This document shows, piece after piece, positions 9,309-18,063 of a stretch of DNA of 64,000 nt (its first letter is position 1; every line of letters begins with the position of its first letter). Position numbers and translations under genes: made by a program. Source of the DNA: Desulforhopalus sp. IMCC35007. GTDB taxonomy: Bacteria > Desulfobacterota > Desulfobulbia > Desulfobulbales > Desulfocapsaceae. The notes below the pieces were generated by a model, which worked only from the letters and a program-made list of their open reading frames with translations, was not told the origin of the DNA and ran no database searches. The DNA is taken from contig NZ_SWCN01000004.1 of the NCBI RefSeq assembly GCF_005116575.1, forward strand, positions 248,001 to 312,000, in the 5' to 3' direction.

Positions 9309-10366
9309 GATTGCTGTTTCAGCCATTGTTCCAGCTTCCGGAAAAACCTTTCCTCCAGTGCACCGCACTCACGGATCTGCTCCGCCATAGCCACATAGCT
9401 GTCCTGTGGCTGTGTTCGGTTTTTACAGATTCTGGCCGCCATAACAGCAAATTCCCGCCAACTGTCACCGGCTGCAGTCAGCATTGATGCAGCCTCAGCA
9501 AGGGGAGTATCCTGCAGCTCGTTGGCACTTTCCTGGAGAAAAGCGGCATACATAAAACGAAATCCGCCACCACCTGTACCTATTTCTTCCTGCATGCGAA
9601 CGACATGACCAAGGTGCAGATCTGCTCTTTCTCTGCCCAGTCGCTCGGGCCATTTTTCGAGCCGGCCTGCCATAAATTGTATTCCTTTAACACCGATCAA
9701 AGGAAAATGGCTGTCGAGCATGTTTTTGCAGACCACAGTAATTCCATCGACAATCAGAGGTCTTCGCTGAAGTTGATCTGGTACCTGGGTCAGGTAGTAC
9801 ATTTTCCCCTTTGGGGCAAGAGCCCCGGAGGCAAAACGAGCCCGGATCAAATCTTCAGCAGGACACCGAACCGGACCGGGGAAGACCGGATCACTTATCA
9901 GGTATTCATCACCATCCTTGCCATAGACGACCAGATTATGGGCATTAAAATGAAAACGTAAGGCTTTCGGAAAATACGGCAACCAGTACACCCCCGTCTG
10001 CAGACCCACTGGAATCGATTGGTCAAGAGCGGCATCCAATTCTGCCATTGCCTGCCCTTTATCCCGAAAGGTCTTCTGATATATGCCAACGCCTGGAATT
10101 CTGCCGATTCGCTTTAAAATATGTCCGGCGGCAGAGCGGTAGGTAACAAGTGGCAGGCCGTTTATCCGGATAAAGGGCAGGTAGCCAAAAAACAGGCCGC
10201 CACCGACACCAAAGGCCATGGCTTCTGAAAAAGCAATGCCCTTGTGACTGAGCAGGTTGGCAGCAACACCGCTCTCACAGTGGGCTGACTGCAGATGAGG
10301 AAAATCAATCAACAGAATCGCCCTCGCACTCTCTTTGGTTATAGACGGGTGGTTTGAGGATCCCAT
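9305..10366 (-). CDS. BtrH N-terminal domain protein (putative ACP-dependent acyltransferase)
   Basis: 353 residues. The N-terminal ~140 residues fit the BtrH_N domain, a papain-like fold related to C39 peptidases, with an HCESGVAANLL motif holding the likely nucleophile Cys and later a conserved HFNAHNLVVYG stretch. In butirosin synthesis BtrH moves an acyl group from an ACP to the acceptor. The C-terminal part (about 150-353) resembles DUF4872. With four ACPs in the cluster, transfer of an ACP-bound acyl chain to an acceptor is a reasonable guess. The ABC ATPase overlaps its end. Its 5' end overlaps the upstream gene by ~60 bases, so the true start may be slightly downstream. Confidence 0.75.
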   Translation of the reverse strand: MGSSNHPSITKESARAILLIDFPHLQSAHCESGVAANLLSHKGIAFSEAMAFGVGGGLFFGYLPFIRINGLPLVTYRSAAGHILKRIGRIPGVGIYQKTFRDKGQAMAELDAALDQSIPVGLQTGVYWLPYFPKALRFHFNAHNLVVYGKDGDEYLISDPVFPGPVRCPAEDLIRARFASGALAPKGKMYYLTQVPDQLQRRPLIVDGITVVCKNMLDSHFPLIGVKGIQFMAGRLEKWPERLGRERADLHLGHVVRMQEEIGTGGGGFRFMYAAFLQESANELQDTPLAEAASMLTAAGDSWREFAVMAARICKNRTQPQDSYVAMAEQIRECGALEERFFRKLEQWLKQQS

Positions 10367-10748
10367 GCCTCAGGTCATCAGGGGAAACCTTAAATACTTC
10401 ACCATACTTTTTTAAGCTTTTCGCACCCAACCTTCTGAAAAAAAAAGGAAATAAATGCAGACACACCAACCAGCGAGGCTGTCTGGTGTAACTCGCTAAA
10501 AGACTGGTGTCCATTTGATTGGCGGTCATATAATAGTGCAGGCAGCTGACCCGGCCTGCGGCAACCTTCTTTTTTGATGCCCCGATATGCTTATCAATCT
10601 CAAGCCAGGCCTGATGGTTGACGACATCCACAGGAGACCACATGGAGCCCTGAACCAGCTCCTGGTTGCCATTTTTATTGGCAACATAGCTGACAACTTT
10701 CACCGCACCAGTGATATCACTCTCCGGTATTTCATTGAGCTGTCCCAT
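10305..10748 (-). CDS. Conserved-looking protein of unknown function
   Basis: 147 residues, not recognised. No signal peptide. It has one hydrophobic patch (about 90-105) and a C-terminal tail that overlaps the BtrH-like gene. It lies 7 bases after the PagL-like gene, so it is almost surely co-transcribed with PagL, BtrH and the ABC exporter. An ordinary start and its place in an otherwise gap-free operon support it as a real gene. I assign no function. Confidence 0.6.
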   Translation of the reverse strand: MGQLNEIPESDITGAVKVVSYVANKNGNQELVQGSMWSPVDVVNHQAWLEIDKHIGASKKKVAAGRVSCLHYYMTANQMDTSLLASYTRQPRWLVCLHLFPFFFRRLGAKSLKKYGEVFKVSPDDLRHGILKPPVYNQRECEGDSVD

Positions 10749-10755
10749 GGAATTC

Positions 10756-11391
10756 TTAGAAGGTCACCCCGAATAAGAGTTTGATCGAGTTAAGGGGGGC
10801 ATTCGGTTCTTCTGAACCTGCATTTGAGATGTGATGATAACGCAGCTCAACGAGAAACTGACGGCTGAACTCCCATGGGTATTTCAGACCTATGCCAAAC
10901 TGGTAATTTCCATTTAATTCCGCACCCATTCCTGGAATGTCTGCAAAACTATACACCGGCCCTCCTCCACCAAACAGGTAAGGCTGCCATTGCAGACCTG
11001 CTGTAAACGTATACGCAGCCAGAAAATTAGTACCGACCATCGCAGAATTTTCAGGACTGACAACAACAGAGACGGGAAGCTCGACTAAAATTGAATGAAA
11101 ACCTCTGTACCAGCCAGAGCCAAGATTATCGAAAATACGATGGTTATAACGCGGAATAAAATCGATGGTTTCAACCCGTTCCGTCGTCTCACCCCAACCG
11201 GGAAAGCTTTGCCCATAACCTCCGATAAAGGCCCAGTTATCGTTGCTCAGGTCAAGACCGGCCGCCTCGGCCAAACAACAATGAACAGGAGAACAGCTTA
11301 AAAAGAGACCAAACAAAAAGCTGAGAATGAGACTTCGCCTTGTCGTTTGACATTTCTGTATTGTCAGGTGTTTGTTGGAGTATGCCATCAT
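10756..11391 (-). CDS. PagL-like lipid A 3-O-deacylase (acyloxyacyl hydrolase family)
   Basis: 211 residues with an N-terminal signal peptide (hydrophobic core about 20-36, cleavage near CCLAEA), then alternating beta-strand sequence typical of an outer-membrane barrel, ending in a C-terminal Phe (LLFGVTF). The motif YHHISNAGSEEPN matches the His-x-Ser catalytic signature of PagL enzymes, which remove the 3-linked acyl chain of lipid A. It heads the run PagL - unknown - BtrH - ABC - ACP. Its presence hints that the cluster remodels outer-membrane lipid A or a similar lipid. Confidence 0.8.
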   Translation of the reverse strand: MMAYSNKHLTIQKCQTTRRSLILSFLFGLFLSCSPVHCCLAEAAGLDLSNDNWAFIGGYGQSFPGWGETTERVETIDFIPRYNHRIFDNLGSGWYRGFHSILVELPVSVVVSPENSAMVGTNFLAAYTFTAGLQWQPYLFGGGGPVYSFADIPGMGAELNGNYQFGIGLKYPWEFSRQFLVELRYHHISNAGSEEPNAPLNSIKLLFGVTF

Positions 11392-11623
11392 CTGTACCTT
11401 ATTTTAAAAAAGCCTGTGATAAAAAACGGATATCCATAGAATAGCCACAAAGATGCTTTCGGCCATCAGATAAACACTACAATTCGAGGAGCGAACGACA
11501 GAGTTACTGCTTTCCCCCTTAGCGGAGACAATTTGTTGATTTCAACACGCCCTCAAAACCGGGCCGTCAGTGGAAAATATTTATACTGAAAAGGAATCCC
11601 CTTTGCAAGGAGATTGCGGCGGC

Positions 11624-12454
11624 CTATAAAAACTGCATTACCGGACGCTCTATCAACTGCTCCAAAGGCACGACAGTATATCCTGTCTGCAAGGCCTCAA
11701 ACAAAATATCAAGCTCTTCTTGCCAGTAAGCCATCATGTCTTTCCGGGATGGAGGCAGGTCATGGAGCATGATAACATCTCCTGGATGAAGGTTACTCAG
11801 GATTTTTCCGGCAAGGTTGTTGATATTTCGGTTTCCCCGGTCATAGGCCCGACAGCTGAAATTCACTGTCACAAGACCTATCTCTGCCAGCACCTTTTTA
11901 AGGCGAGACCCGGTGATCCCAACAGGTGGCCGGAAAACAAGCGGTTTCACCCCGAAGTTTTTTAATATTTCCTGGGTGCTGTAGATATCATAGCACAATC
12001 TTTTATGGCTGCGTAACATGAGAAAACTGTCGTGGTTTCTGGAATGGTTGCCTAAGGTATGGCCCTTATCAAGAATACTCTGGATTAAATCAGGGTATTG
12101 AACTGCTTTTTCACCCACCACAAAAAAGGTCGCCTGCAGGTTGTGACGTTCCAACAGATCAAGCAGAACGGGTGTAGACTCCGGAGATGGTCCATCGTCA
12201 AAGGTTACAGCCACTTTCCGGCTTTCATTTTTCCCACGGCTGATGACAGGGAGAAAAAAACTCAATCCCGGGAAAAATGGAGCCCCAAGGCAGAGAATAA
12301 GGAACACAACCAGTGGCAAAATTGCCAGGGCTGGACTAACAAAAAAAAGAAGAAAAGCAAGAAGCAGAGCAACTGCGCCAACTTTCTCACCCAGAGAAAA
12401 AGACGTTTTATAACTATTCTTTACCACTGATCGTCCCTTTCTCTGCCCGGCCAA
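11624..12454 (-). CDS. Polysaccharide deacetylase (NodB/CE4 family) with N-terminal membrane helices
   Basis: 276 residues. Two hydrophobic segments (about 27-75) anchor it in the membrane. The NodB domain follows: AVTFDDGPSPEST (catalytic Asp and first metal Asp), LGNHSRNHDSF (metal-binding HxxxH), RPPVG and the HDLPP motif near the C-terminus. It probably N-deacetylates a sugar. It overlaps the end of the MMPL-methyltransferase gene by 41 bases. Together with the nearby glycosyltransferases it suggests an amino sugar in the final glycolipid (inference). Confidence 0.88.
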   Translation of the reverse strand: MAGQRKGRSVVKNSYKTSFSLGEKVGAVALLLAFLLFFVSPALAILPLVVFLILCLGAPFFPGLSFFLPVISRGKNESRKVAVTFDDGPSPESTPVLLDLLERHNLQATFFVVGEKAVQYPDLIQSILDKGHTLGNHSRNHDSFLMLRSHKRLCYDIYSTQEILKNFGVKPLVFRPPVGITGSRLKKVLAEIGLVTVNFSCRAYDRGNRNINNLAGKILSNLHPGDVIMLHDLPPSRKDMMAYWQEELDILFEALQTGYTVVPLEQLIERPVMQFL

Positions 12455-15400
12455 CCAACCACACCAACTCCGGATTCGCAGTCGATACCTCGTTTACGAT
12501 GATTTCAAAACCCGCCTCTTGAATAAATCCTGCTATTGTTTCAATAGATCGGTACCATACAGAGCCCCCGGCAAGTTTTATCCGACCATCCTCAAGACGC
12601 CAGGACCATGATGGCCTGCCAGCCGGTAAAATAACAAACCGCATCACGAGAAGTCCTCGATTTCCAAGGGCCCGGTAACTTCGTTTCAACACGGTCGATA
12701 CCGTCTCGTCATCGAGGTAGTGGAGCATATCCAGCAGCAAAACGATATCAGCCGGGCGGGAAACCGCGGGCATTTCAGGGGCCCAACCAACGGTGACATT
12801 ACCTTGACTGCCGATGGCAAGAGAGGCTACCCTTACCCTTTCCGGGTTGGGGTCGATCCCATACACTTCGGCACCGGGATACCGCTCCAGACACCAACAG
12901 GCTGGAACTCCATAGCCGCACCCGATATCAATAATAGTTGTAACCTTGTCCGCTCCAACCAGCATCCGCGGTAGATCGTTAAACATCGGATCATACTGTA
13001 ATTTAAAGCGGGAAAACATCCGTGGATAGGCCTCCAGGGTGCGAAAACGCTCCCGGATTCTGTGGGTACTGTTGCGTGTCGATAGCCGGTCGCTTCTCTT
13101 TTTTTCCCGGGCCACATAATTATTCAACAGAGGTGGAAGCAACAAAAACGTCCCCACAAGAGAATAGCCAATCCCAAGCAGGGAGGTAACACCAATACTT
13201 CTCAGCAGGGAATGTTCCGCAACAGCAAGCACTCCGAAACCGATCAGGGTAGAAGCTCCGGCCATAAATACAGCCACCCGAACCAGAACATAGGAAGGAT
13301 GGTTGATATCACGGTAGCGCTGATGGGCACGTACACAAAAAATTGAATAATCAACCCCCATCCCGAGGATGACAACCGACAGCATAAGGGCAGGTATATC
13401 GAGGGGATGGCCAAGAAGTTTCAGGGTTCCCAGGGTACAAATATAGGCAAAAAATGGCGGCAGCAAAGTGAGCAGAGTCAGTTGCAGATTCAGATAGAAG
13501 AAAAAGGTGAGCACAACCACGCTGACAGCAATGATCACCAGCATGGTCGTGAAGGTCGAAAAGAGGATATCGGCAAGTCTTTTGGTAAAAAACTTGGCAT
13601 CAAAGATCTTATTATCCTGGTCATACCGATCGAAAAATGCTGGCCCATCATAATTTTTCCCGGGTTGAACGGTGACAAACTGGATGAGACCGGCCTCCTC
13701 CCTTTTTTCTGAAATGCCAAGCAGGCTATAGTATTTTGTATCAATGGGCTGGGGTTCCAAAGCTATTGTCTGTTCCAGCAGAGACAGAAATGGTCTGAAG
13801 GCCTCAGAGGCGAAACCGAGTTCAGTTCCCGCAGTACTCAATGCTTCTGTGACCTGCGCCCTTCTCTCATCAGACCAGAAGCCATACCAGGCAGCCCTGT
13901 TCTGCTCCGCCCTTTCCCTGCCAGGAAAGATCATCGACGGAACAAATGCCGCTGCCAGAACCTTATCTTCAAGATCCTGTTCGATTTTTTCCAGGAGCTG
14001 GTCATTGTTTGCCTGAACACTTTCGATGACATCCGACGAGTTCATCAAAATGACCCTTTCGTCGATATTTCCCCAGACTCTGGTGAACAGTTCATCCGCC
14101 GCAAGAGTTGCCTCAGTCACCGTGTTCATACTGCTCAGACTTACCTCAAATTGAGGTTTGGCAAAAAACAGCAGGACAGCCACCAGAAGAGCCGCAGCGC
14201 AGGCACCAGGTTTCCCTGTTTTATAGAGACTATTGACAAGACCACGCAGCGGCAGGGCACGACTGCTGGCCGGGGGCATCACCGGGAATATTTTGGGGAA
14301 AATTGAATGGACAAACAGAAAGGAAAAGAAAATTCCAAGGGCGGTAAATTGACCGAGTTCTGCAAAAATCAAAAAACCGCTGGAGCTCAGAATTAAAAAG
14401 GCGCCAATTGAGGTAACAACAGCCATAAGACCAATTGCATAGACCTCACGGGCAGCGTCCCTTCCCCTGGTCTGATGACTGCGATCAAGAAAAAGCAGGT
14501 AGGCAATACCATGGTCGACAGTGATGGATATTATCGCCCCGCCAAACCCGAGCACCATAATCGAGATGGATGAATGGAAAAGAGAATAGCTGAAAAGAGC
14601 CGCACCCGTACCGGCTAGAGCCGGAACCAGGGATAACAGTCCGATCAACGGCCTGGGAAAGGCAAAAAGCAGAAGTAAGCCAATACCCACGGTCGCCAGC
14701 AAAAGCGCGAGCTGGACATCATGACGGATGATATTCTCGTTATCAAGAGCCGCCCGATAGGCTCCAACCGGAGTAAATACCACATGGTATCCCTGCTGGG
14801 CATATTTTTGTCTGAGTTCTGTGGAGTTCTTGGAAAGAAGTTCGTCGATTTTGCGGGCGGAGGCGGTATCAGTGCCCGTTGAGAGAGGTCTGGCAACCAG
14901 CAGCAGGTGTTTATTGTCCGCAGAAAGGAGATGCCCCTGATAAAATCTGGAGTTCAAGGAAGGGGCCAGTGGAGCCATCTTGGCAAGAACCAGATCTTTC
15001 AGACCCAGGGGGTCGAGATCAATAAAGCCAGCCTGCCCAATACCTTCCATACTGCTCAAGTCCTGATACAGGTGCAGCAGCCGTTTATGAACCTGCTCCT
15101 TTTCCAGAAGCGGTGCAACCTTTTGTTCTAACTCTTTTTGGGAAAAGAGTATGGGAAGGTTGCCTGCAGTGTGCAGAGCCAGTTGCGGAATCAGCTCCCC
15201 AACCGCATCTGTACCAACTTGGGCGAACAAACCGCTCGCAGTCATGTTTTTTTCAAACAGAGAAGCGATTTCAACCAGAGTATCTGCATCGCCGCCATCG
15301 ACCATGATATCAACAGCAATTTGGTCATGGACAGGATGATGTTCAAAAATATCAAGACCATCGGCGATGACCTTTTCTCCAGAGGGCAGGGATCGAACTA

Positions 15401-15491
15401 CATCTGTGTCAATTTCAAGACGCCACAAACCCAGTGCAGCCAAAACAAAAACCAGCAGTGAAACGCCTATGAGGATACGGGAATTGATCAT
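12414..15491 (-). CDS. MMPL/RND-type lipid exporter fused to a SAM methyltransferase
   Basis: 1025 residues. Residues ~1-790 are an MMPL-family exporter of the kind present in aryl polyene clusters: one N-terminal helix, a large periplasmic domain, five to six helices (about 255-425), a second periplasmic domain and a final helix block (about 640-790). Residues ~830-1015 are a class I SAM-dependent methyltransferase with motif I DIGCGYGVPACW at about 851-862 and an acidic IDPNPERV motif. I do not know this fusion as usual; in APE clusters methyltransferase and exporter are separate. The frame is continuous with no sign of sequence error. The domain would sit on the cytoplasmic side and could methylate the cargo before export. 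Confidence 0.88.
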   Translation of the reverse strand: MINSRILIGVSLLVFVLAALGLWRLEIDTDVVRSLPSGEKVIADGLDIFEHHPVHDQIAVDIMVDGGDADTLVEIASLFEKNMTASGLFAQVGTDAVGELIPQLALHTAGNLPILFSQKELEQKVAPLLEKEQVHKRLLHLYQDLSSMEGIGQAGFIDLDPLGLKDLVLAKMAPLAPSLNSRFYQGHLLSADNKHLLLVARPLSTGTDTASARKIDELLSKNSTELRQKYAQQGYHVVFTPVGAYRAALDNENIIRHDVQLALLLATVGIGLLLLFAFPRPLIGLLSLVPALAGTGAALFSYSLFHSSISIMVLGFGGAIISITVDHGIAYLLFLDRSHQTRGRDAAREVYAIGLMAVVTSIGAFLILSSSGFLIFAELGQFTALGIFFSFLFVHSIFPKIFPVMPPASSRALPLRGLVNSLYKTGKPGACAAALLVAVLLFFAKPQFEVSLSSMNTVTEATLAADELFTRVWGNIDERVILMNSSDVIESVQANNDQLLEKIEQDLEDKVLAAAFVPSMIFPGRERAEQNRAAWYGFWSDERRAQVTEALSTAGTELGFASEAFRPFLSLLEQTIALEPQPIDTKYYSLLGISEKREEAGLIQFVTVQPGKNYDGPAFFDRYDQDNKIFDAKFFTKRLADILFSTFTTMLVIIAVSVVVLTFFFYLNLQLTLLTLLPPFFAYICTLGTLKLLGHPLDIPALMLSVVILGMGVDYSIFCVRAHQRYRDINHPSYVLVRVAVFMAGASTLIGFGVLAVAEHSLLRSIGVTSLLGIGYSLVGTFLLLPPLLNNYVAREKKRSDRLSTRNSTHRIRERFRTLEAYPRMFSRFKLQYDPMFNDLPRMLVGADKVTTIIDIGCGYGVPACWCLERYPGAEVYGIDPNPERVRVASLAIGSQGNVTVGWAPEMPAVSRPADIVLLLDMLHYLDDETVSTVLKRSYRALGNRGLLVMRFVILPAGRPSWSWRLEDGRIKLAGGSVWYRSIETIAGFIQEAGFEIIVNEVSTANPELVWLVGRAEKGTISGKE

Positions 15492-15498
15492 GACTCTT

Positions 15499-16248
15499 TT
15501 AGCACACCTTGAAAATTATAAAAGTAAGAAGAGCCAGTGCAACGGCCAAAGAAACCGGGAGTAGAATCATTTTATTATTCTGATAGAATTCGTTTGCCTT
15601 CTGGATAAATGGTAGCCCGCCAAACAGTCTTCTTGCTCGGTCGATGACCACCGTCTGGTTATCCGAACCTGCCAACCCCTGAAAGGCACACATGGGAAAA
15701 AGTGCGTAAAACTCCATGCCATGACGCCGTAACAACTCATCATAGGGAATTCCGCTCCATTGCTGTTGAACAATATGGCTCGCGAAAGGCGCATTCAAGG
15801 CATATGCATGGGCCAGACAGCGATAGGTAATTCGGGCCAGTTTCGCCTGTTGAGCCTTCCTGCTCCCATCTGTAATGCAACCAAGAAACAGACCATTCCA
15901 TGTACCGACAGAGTCCAGCGAACTGCAGGCTACTCGTAAAGCATGATCATCAAAACGTCGAAAAAAAACGTCGTCTTCAAAAATGAGGATATGCCTGGCA
16001 TTGTCCTCAAGACCCTTCTTCAAGCAACTCATGTGGGAGTTAAAAATACCCTCCTCCCGATTGGTGGAATGCTTTGTGACAATAACAAACTCAACGCGTG
16101 GCAGTACACCAACCCGTGCAAACTGAATCCTGGCCTGCTCCGTTCTGTCTGGTCGAGAGTCCAGAGAAATACAGTAGATCTTGTCAAAAAAGGCCCAGCT
16201 ATCAATCTGTCTGAATTCTGGTGGATTCACGTTGCCGGTTTTGTTCAC
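15499..16248 (-). CDS. Glycosyltransferase family 25-like protein with C-terminal membrane anchor
   Basis: 249 residues. FDKIYCISLDSRPDRTEQ and ILIFEDDVFFRRF match the family 25 (LPS glycosyltransferase) core, and the EDD motif is the metal/nucleotide-sugar site. A strongly hydrophobic helix at the extreme C-terminus (about 227-247) would tether it to the membrane, which is unusual for this family. It lies 7 bases before the MMPL gene in the same operon. It probably adds a sugar to the cluster product or to LPS. Confidence 0.8.
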   Translation of the reverse strand: MNKTGNVNPPEFRQIDSWAFFDKIYCISLDSRPDRTEQARIQFARVGVLPRVEFVIVTKHSTNREEGIFNSHMSCLKKGLEDNARHILIFEDDVFFRRFDDHALRVACSSLDSVGTWNGLFLGCITDGSRKAQQAKLARITYRCLAHAYALNAPFASHIVQQQWSGIPYDELLRRHGMEFYALFPMCAFQGLAGSDNQTVVIDRARRLFGGLPFIQKANEFYQNNKMILLPVSLAVALALLTFIIFKVC

Positions 16249-16385
16249 TGTTGATTACGTTACGTATGTGGTATATCTTATTGCTCAAAAGAGATCCACG
16301 CATCATGGGTGCTTTGAATAATTCCATATTGTATTTAAGGTGTCCGCAGGGCAACTGGACAGTGAAACCGTTTAGCTATTGCATT

Positions 16386-16751
16386 ATGACTCGATTAATC
16401 AGGCAGAGTATATTCAAAATAAGTGATCTGGACTTTGTCCGCACTGCCATACTGGAGCAGGCTGATCTCTCCGCCTTCAAACAAAAACCTACTCCGCAGG
16501 TTCTCACCGGTATCTTTGCCATCAGCTTTAGTTTTGTTCTGGGATGGCCGGCAATTGCAGCTTTGGGCATTCTCTCCGTCAAACTACAGAACCCCTGGCT
16601 TGTCGCAGTTGGAGGGCCTCTCACCTACGGGCTGTCACATCTTGTTTTTCTTCTTGGTATGTATCTTTCCGGGGCGAAATACTCGGTCATCTTCCTCCGC
16701 TGGCTGACCAAAATTTCCATGGAAAGGTTGCTTGCCTGGGCAGATCGATAA
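16386..16751 (+). CDS. Small membrane protein of unknown function
   Basis: The start at 16386 (MTRLIRQSIFKISD) gives 121 residues; a longer frame from 16221 would run into the upstream intergenic sequence. Two to three hydrophobic segments (about 38-62 and 70-97) separated by short loops. No family recognised. It is the only plus-strand gene in the left half of the cluster and sits between two minus-strand genes, so it has its own promoter or may be an insertion into the operon. Confidence 0.6.
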   Translation: MTRLIRQSIFKISDLDFVRTAILEQADLSAFKQKPTPQVLTGIFAISFSFVLGWPAIAALGILSVKLQNPWLVAVGGPLTYGLSHLVFLLGMYLSGAKYSVIFLRWLTKISMERLLAWADR

Positions 16752-16771
16752 CTTGCTGACGGGTACCAAGA

Positions 16772-17587
16772 TTACCTTCCCAGTGCGCCACTGACATCTC
16801 GCATACGCAGCCCGGCAACCGTCTCGTAAACCGTTCCAGTATCGTCGAAAATCACAAGGTCAAAGACCAGTTCATCCTCAGTTTTATGCACCAGCCTTAC
16901 TTTTGTCCGGTAATCGCAACCTGGTCGGGTTGGTGTCACGATCACTCTTCTGTCAAAACCGACAGGAAAAGGCACGAAATCAACCGTCTGCTGTCCCAGA
17001 ACACAGGCGGCATGAAAAGCGCCATCAAGAGGAAATGGTGAACCAATAATTTCCTGGACGGGGTCACTGGTCACATCAGGGGCTCTGAGCTCGCCCCAGG
17101 CCTCAACTCCCAACAGGTAAAGGTTTTTTTTGAGCGACTGGTAGTACGGACCAAAGGGGACCAGCTCTCTATACAGATCGTCCACCTTGATTTCCGTCAT
17201 CGCCTCCTCGGGCTGTGTCAAATCCATCTTCAGCGGCTTATGGCTGTGGCTTTTGACCGGGAAAAAAACAATAGAGCCATGTTCTTTAATTCTACTCATC
17301 GCCTTAAATTGTATACGGCTGAGCAGTTGTATCTCCAGACTCCCATCACTTCTCATCTCGCAATCAATAAGCCCGTCCATTGCGGAAATACCCTCAGGGA
17401 TCTCCAGAAACTTTACAAAACGGACATTCTCCATCACCCTGATATCAAGTTCTCCATAACTCTCTGCAACTCTTGCGGCAAGCAAAAGCATGGTTTCCAC
17501 AGCGGGCAGGACAGTTTTTCCCGCAAAACAGTGATCAGAAAACCAGGGTTTGACAGGAATTGTAAGAGGAAGACGCCCTTCACTCAT
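16772..17587 (-). CDS. Stand-alone polyketide-synthase-type dehydratase (double hot-dog)
   Basis: 271 residues. The N-terminal hot-dog has the PKS dehydratase signature H-x3-G-x4-P (His19, Gly23, Pro28 in DHCFAGKTVLP). The second hot-dog has the partner motif DGAFHAA (Asp188, His192). Both catalytic residues of a beta-hydroxyacyl-ACP dehydratase are therefore present. Such domains usually sit inside modular PKS or PUFA synthases, so a free-standing copy is notable. The thioesterase gene overlaps its start by four bases (ATGA). It probably introduces double bonds into the ACP-bound chain. Confidence 0.82.
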   Translation of the reverse strand: MSEGRLPLTIPVKPWFSDHCFAGKTVLPAVETMLLLAARVAESYGELDIRVMENVRFVKFLEIPEGISAMDGLIDCEMRSDGSLEIQLLSRIQFKAMSRIKEHGSIVFFPVKSHSHKPLKMDLTQPEEAMTEIKVDDLYRELVPFGPYYQSLKKNLYLLGVEAWGELRAPDVTSDPVQEIIGSPFPLDGAFHAACVLGQQTVDFVPFPVGFDRRVIVTPTRPGCDYRTKVRLVHKTEDELVFDLVIFDDTGTVYETVAGLRMRDVSGALGR

Positions 17588-18063
17588 GAACGGGGAAACC
17601 CTTGCCAGAGGTTGATGGTTTTTTGATCAATTTCAACAGGGATACTCTTACCATTGACCGCACAATGCCTTGTGAAACCGGTACAGCAGGTTTCACCGTT
17701 ATCGGCTCTGGTGATCAGATAATCAAACTGCAGCTTCACCATCTCAAGCTTAGCTGGACGGGTGTAGATATACATCAGATCATCATAGAAAAGCGGGGAG
17801 TAATAGTTGAGCTCTGTTTTGATAATAGGGTAAATATAACCGCTTTCCTCGATCTTCTTGTAGGGATAGTCTGCCGCCCGCATCAATTCAGCCCGGCCAA
17901 ATTCAAAATATTTCAAATAATTGGCATGATAGACAACTTGAGAACGATCTGTATCAACATAAAGAGTCCGCAACTCACTGCGATGCCAGATCAGGCCGCT
18001 ATTGGCATCTCTTATATAGTTGGGCTTATCCAGGAATTCGGGAATAAAGGGTTTTGGGCGCAT
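17584..18063 (-). CDS. Hot-dog acyl thioesterase (YbgC/4-hydroxybenzoyl-CoA thioesterase family)
   Basis: 159 residues starting at 18063, where ATG overlaps the stop of the upstream ketosynthase (TAATG). The 4HBT-type motif VDTDRSQVVYHANYLKYFE (about 36-54) holds the catalytic Asp. It hydrolyses acyl-ACP or acyl-CoA. APE and flexirubin clusters carry a thioesterase of this group. Coupled translation with a ketosynthase and the PKS-type dehydratase suggests it releases or proof-reads chains made by that pair. Confidence 0.85.
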   Translation of the reverse strand: MRPKPFIPEFLDKPNYIRDANSGLIWHRSELRTLYVDTDRSQVVYHANYLKYFEFGRAELMRAADYPYKKIEESGYIYPIIKTELNYYSPLFYDDLMYIYTRPAKLEMVKLQFDYLITRADNGETCCTGFTRHCAVNGKSIPVEIDQKTINLWQGFPRS

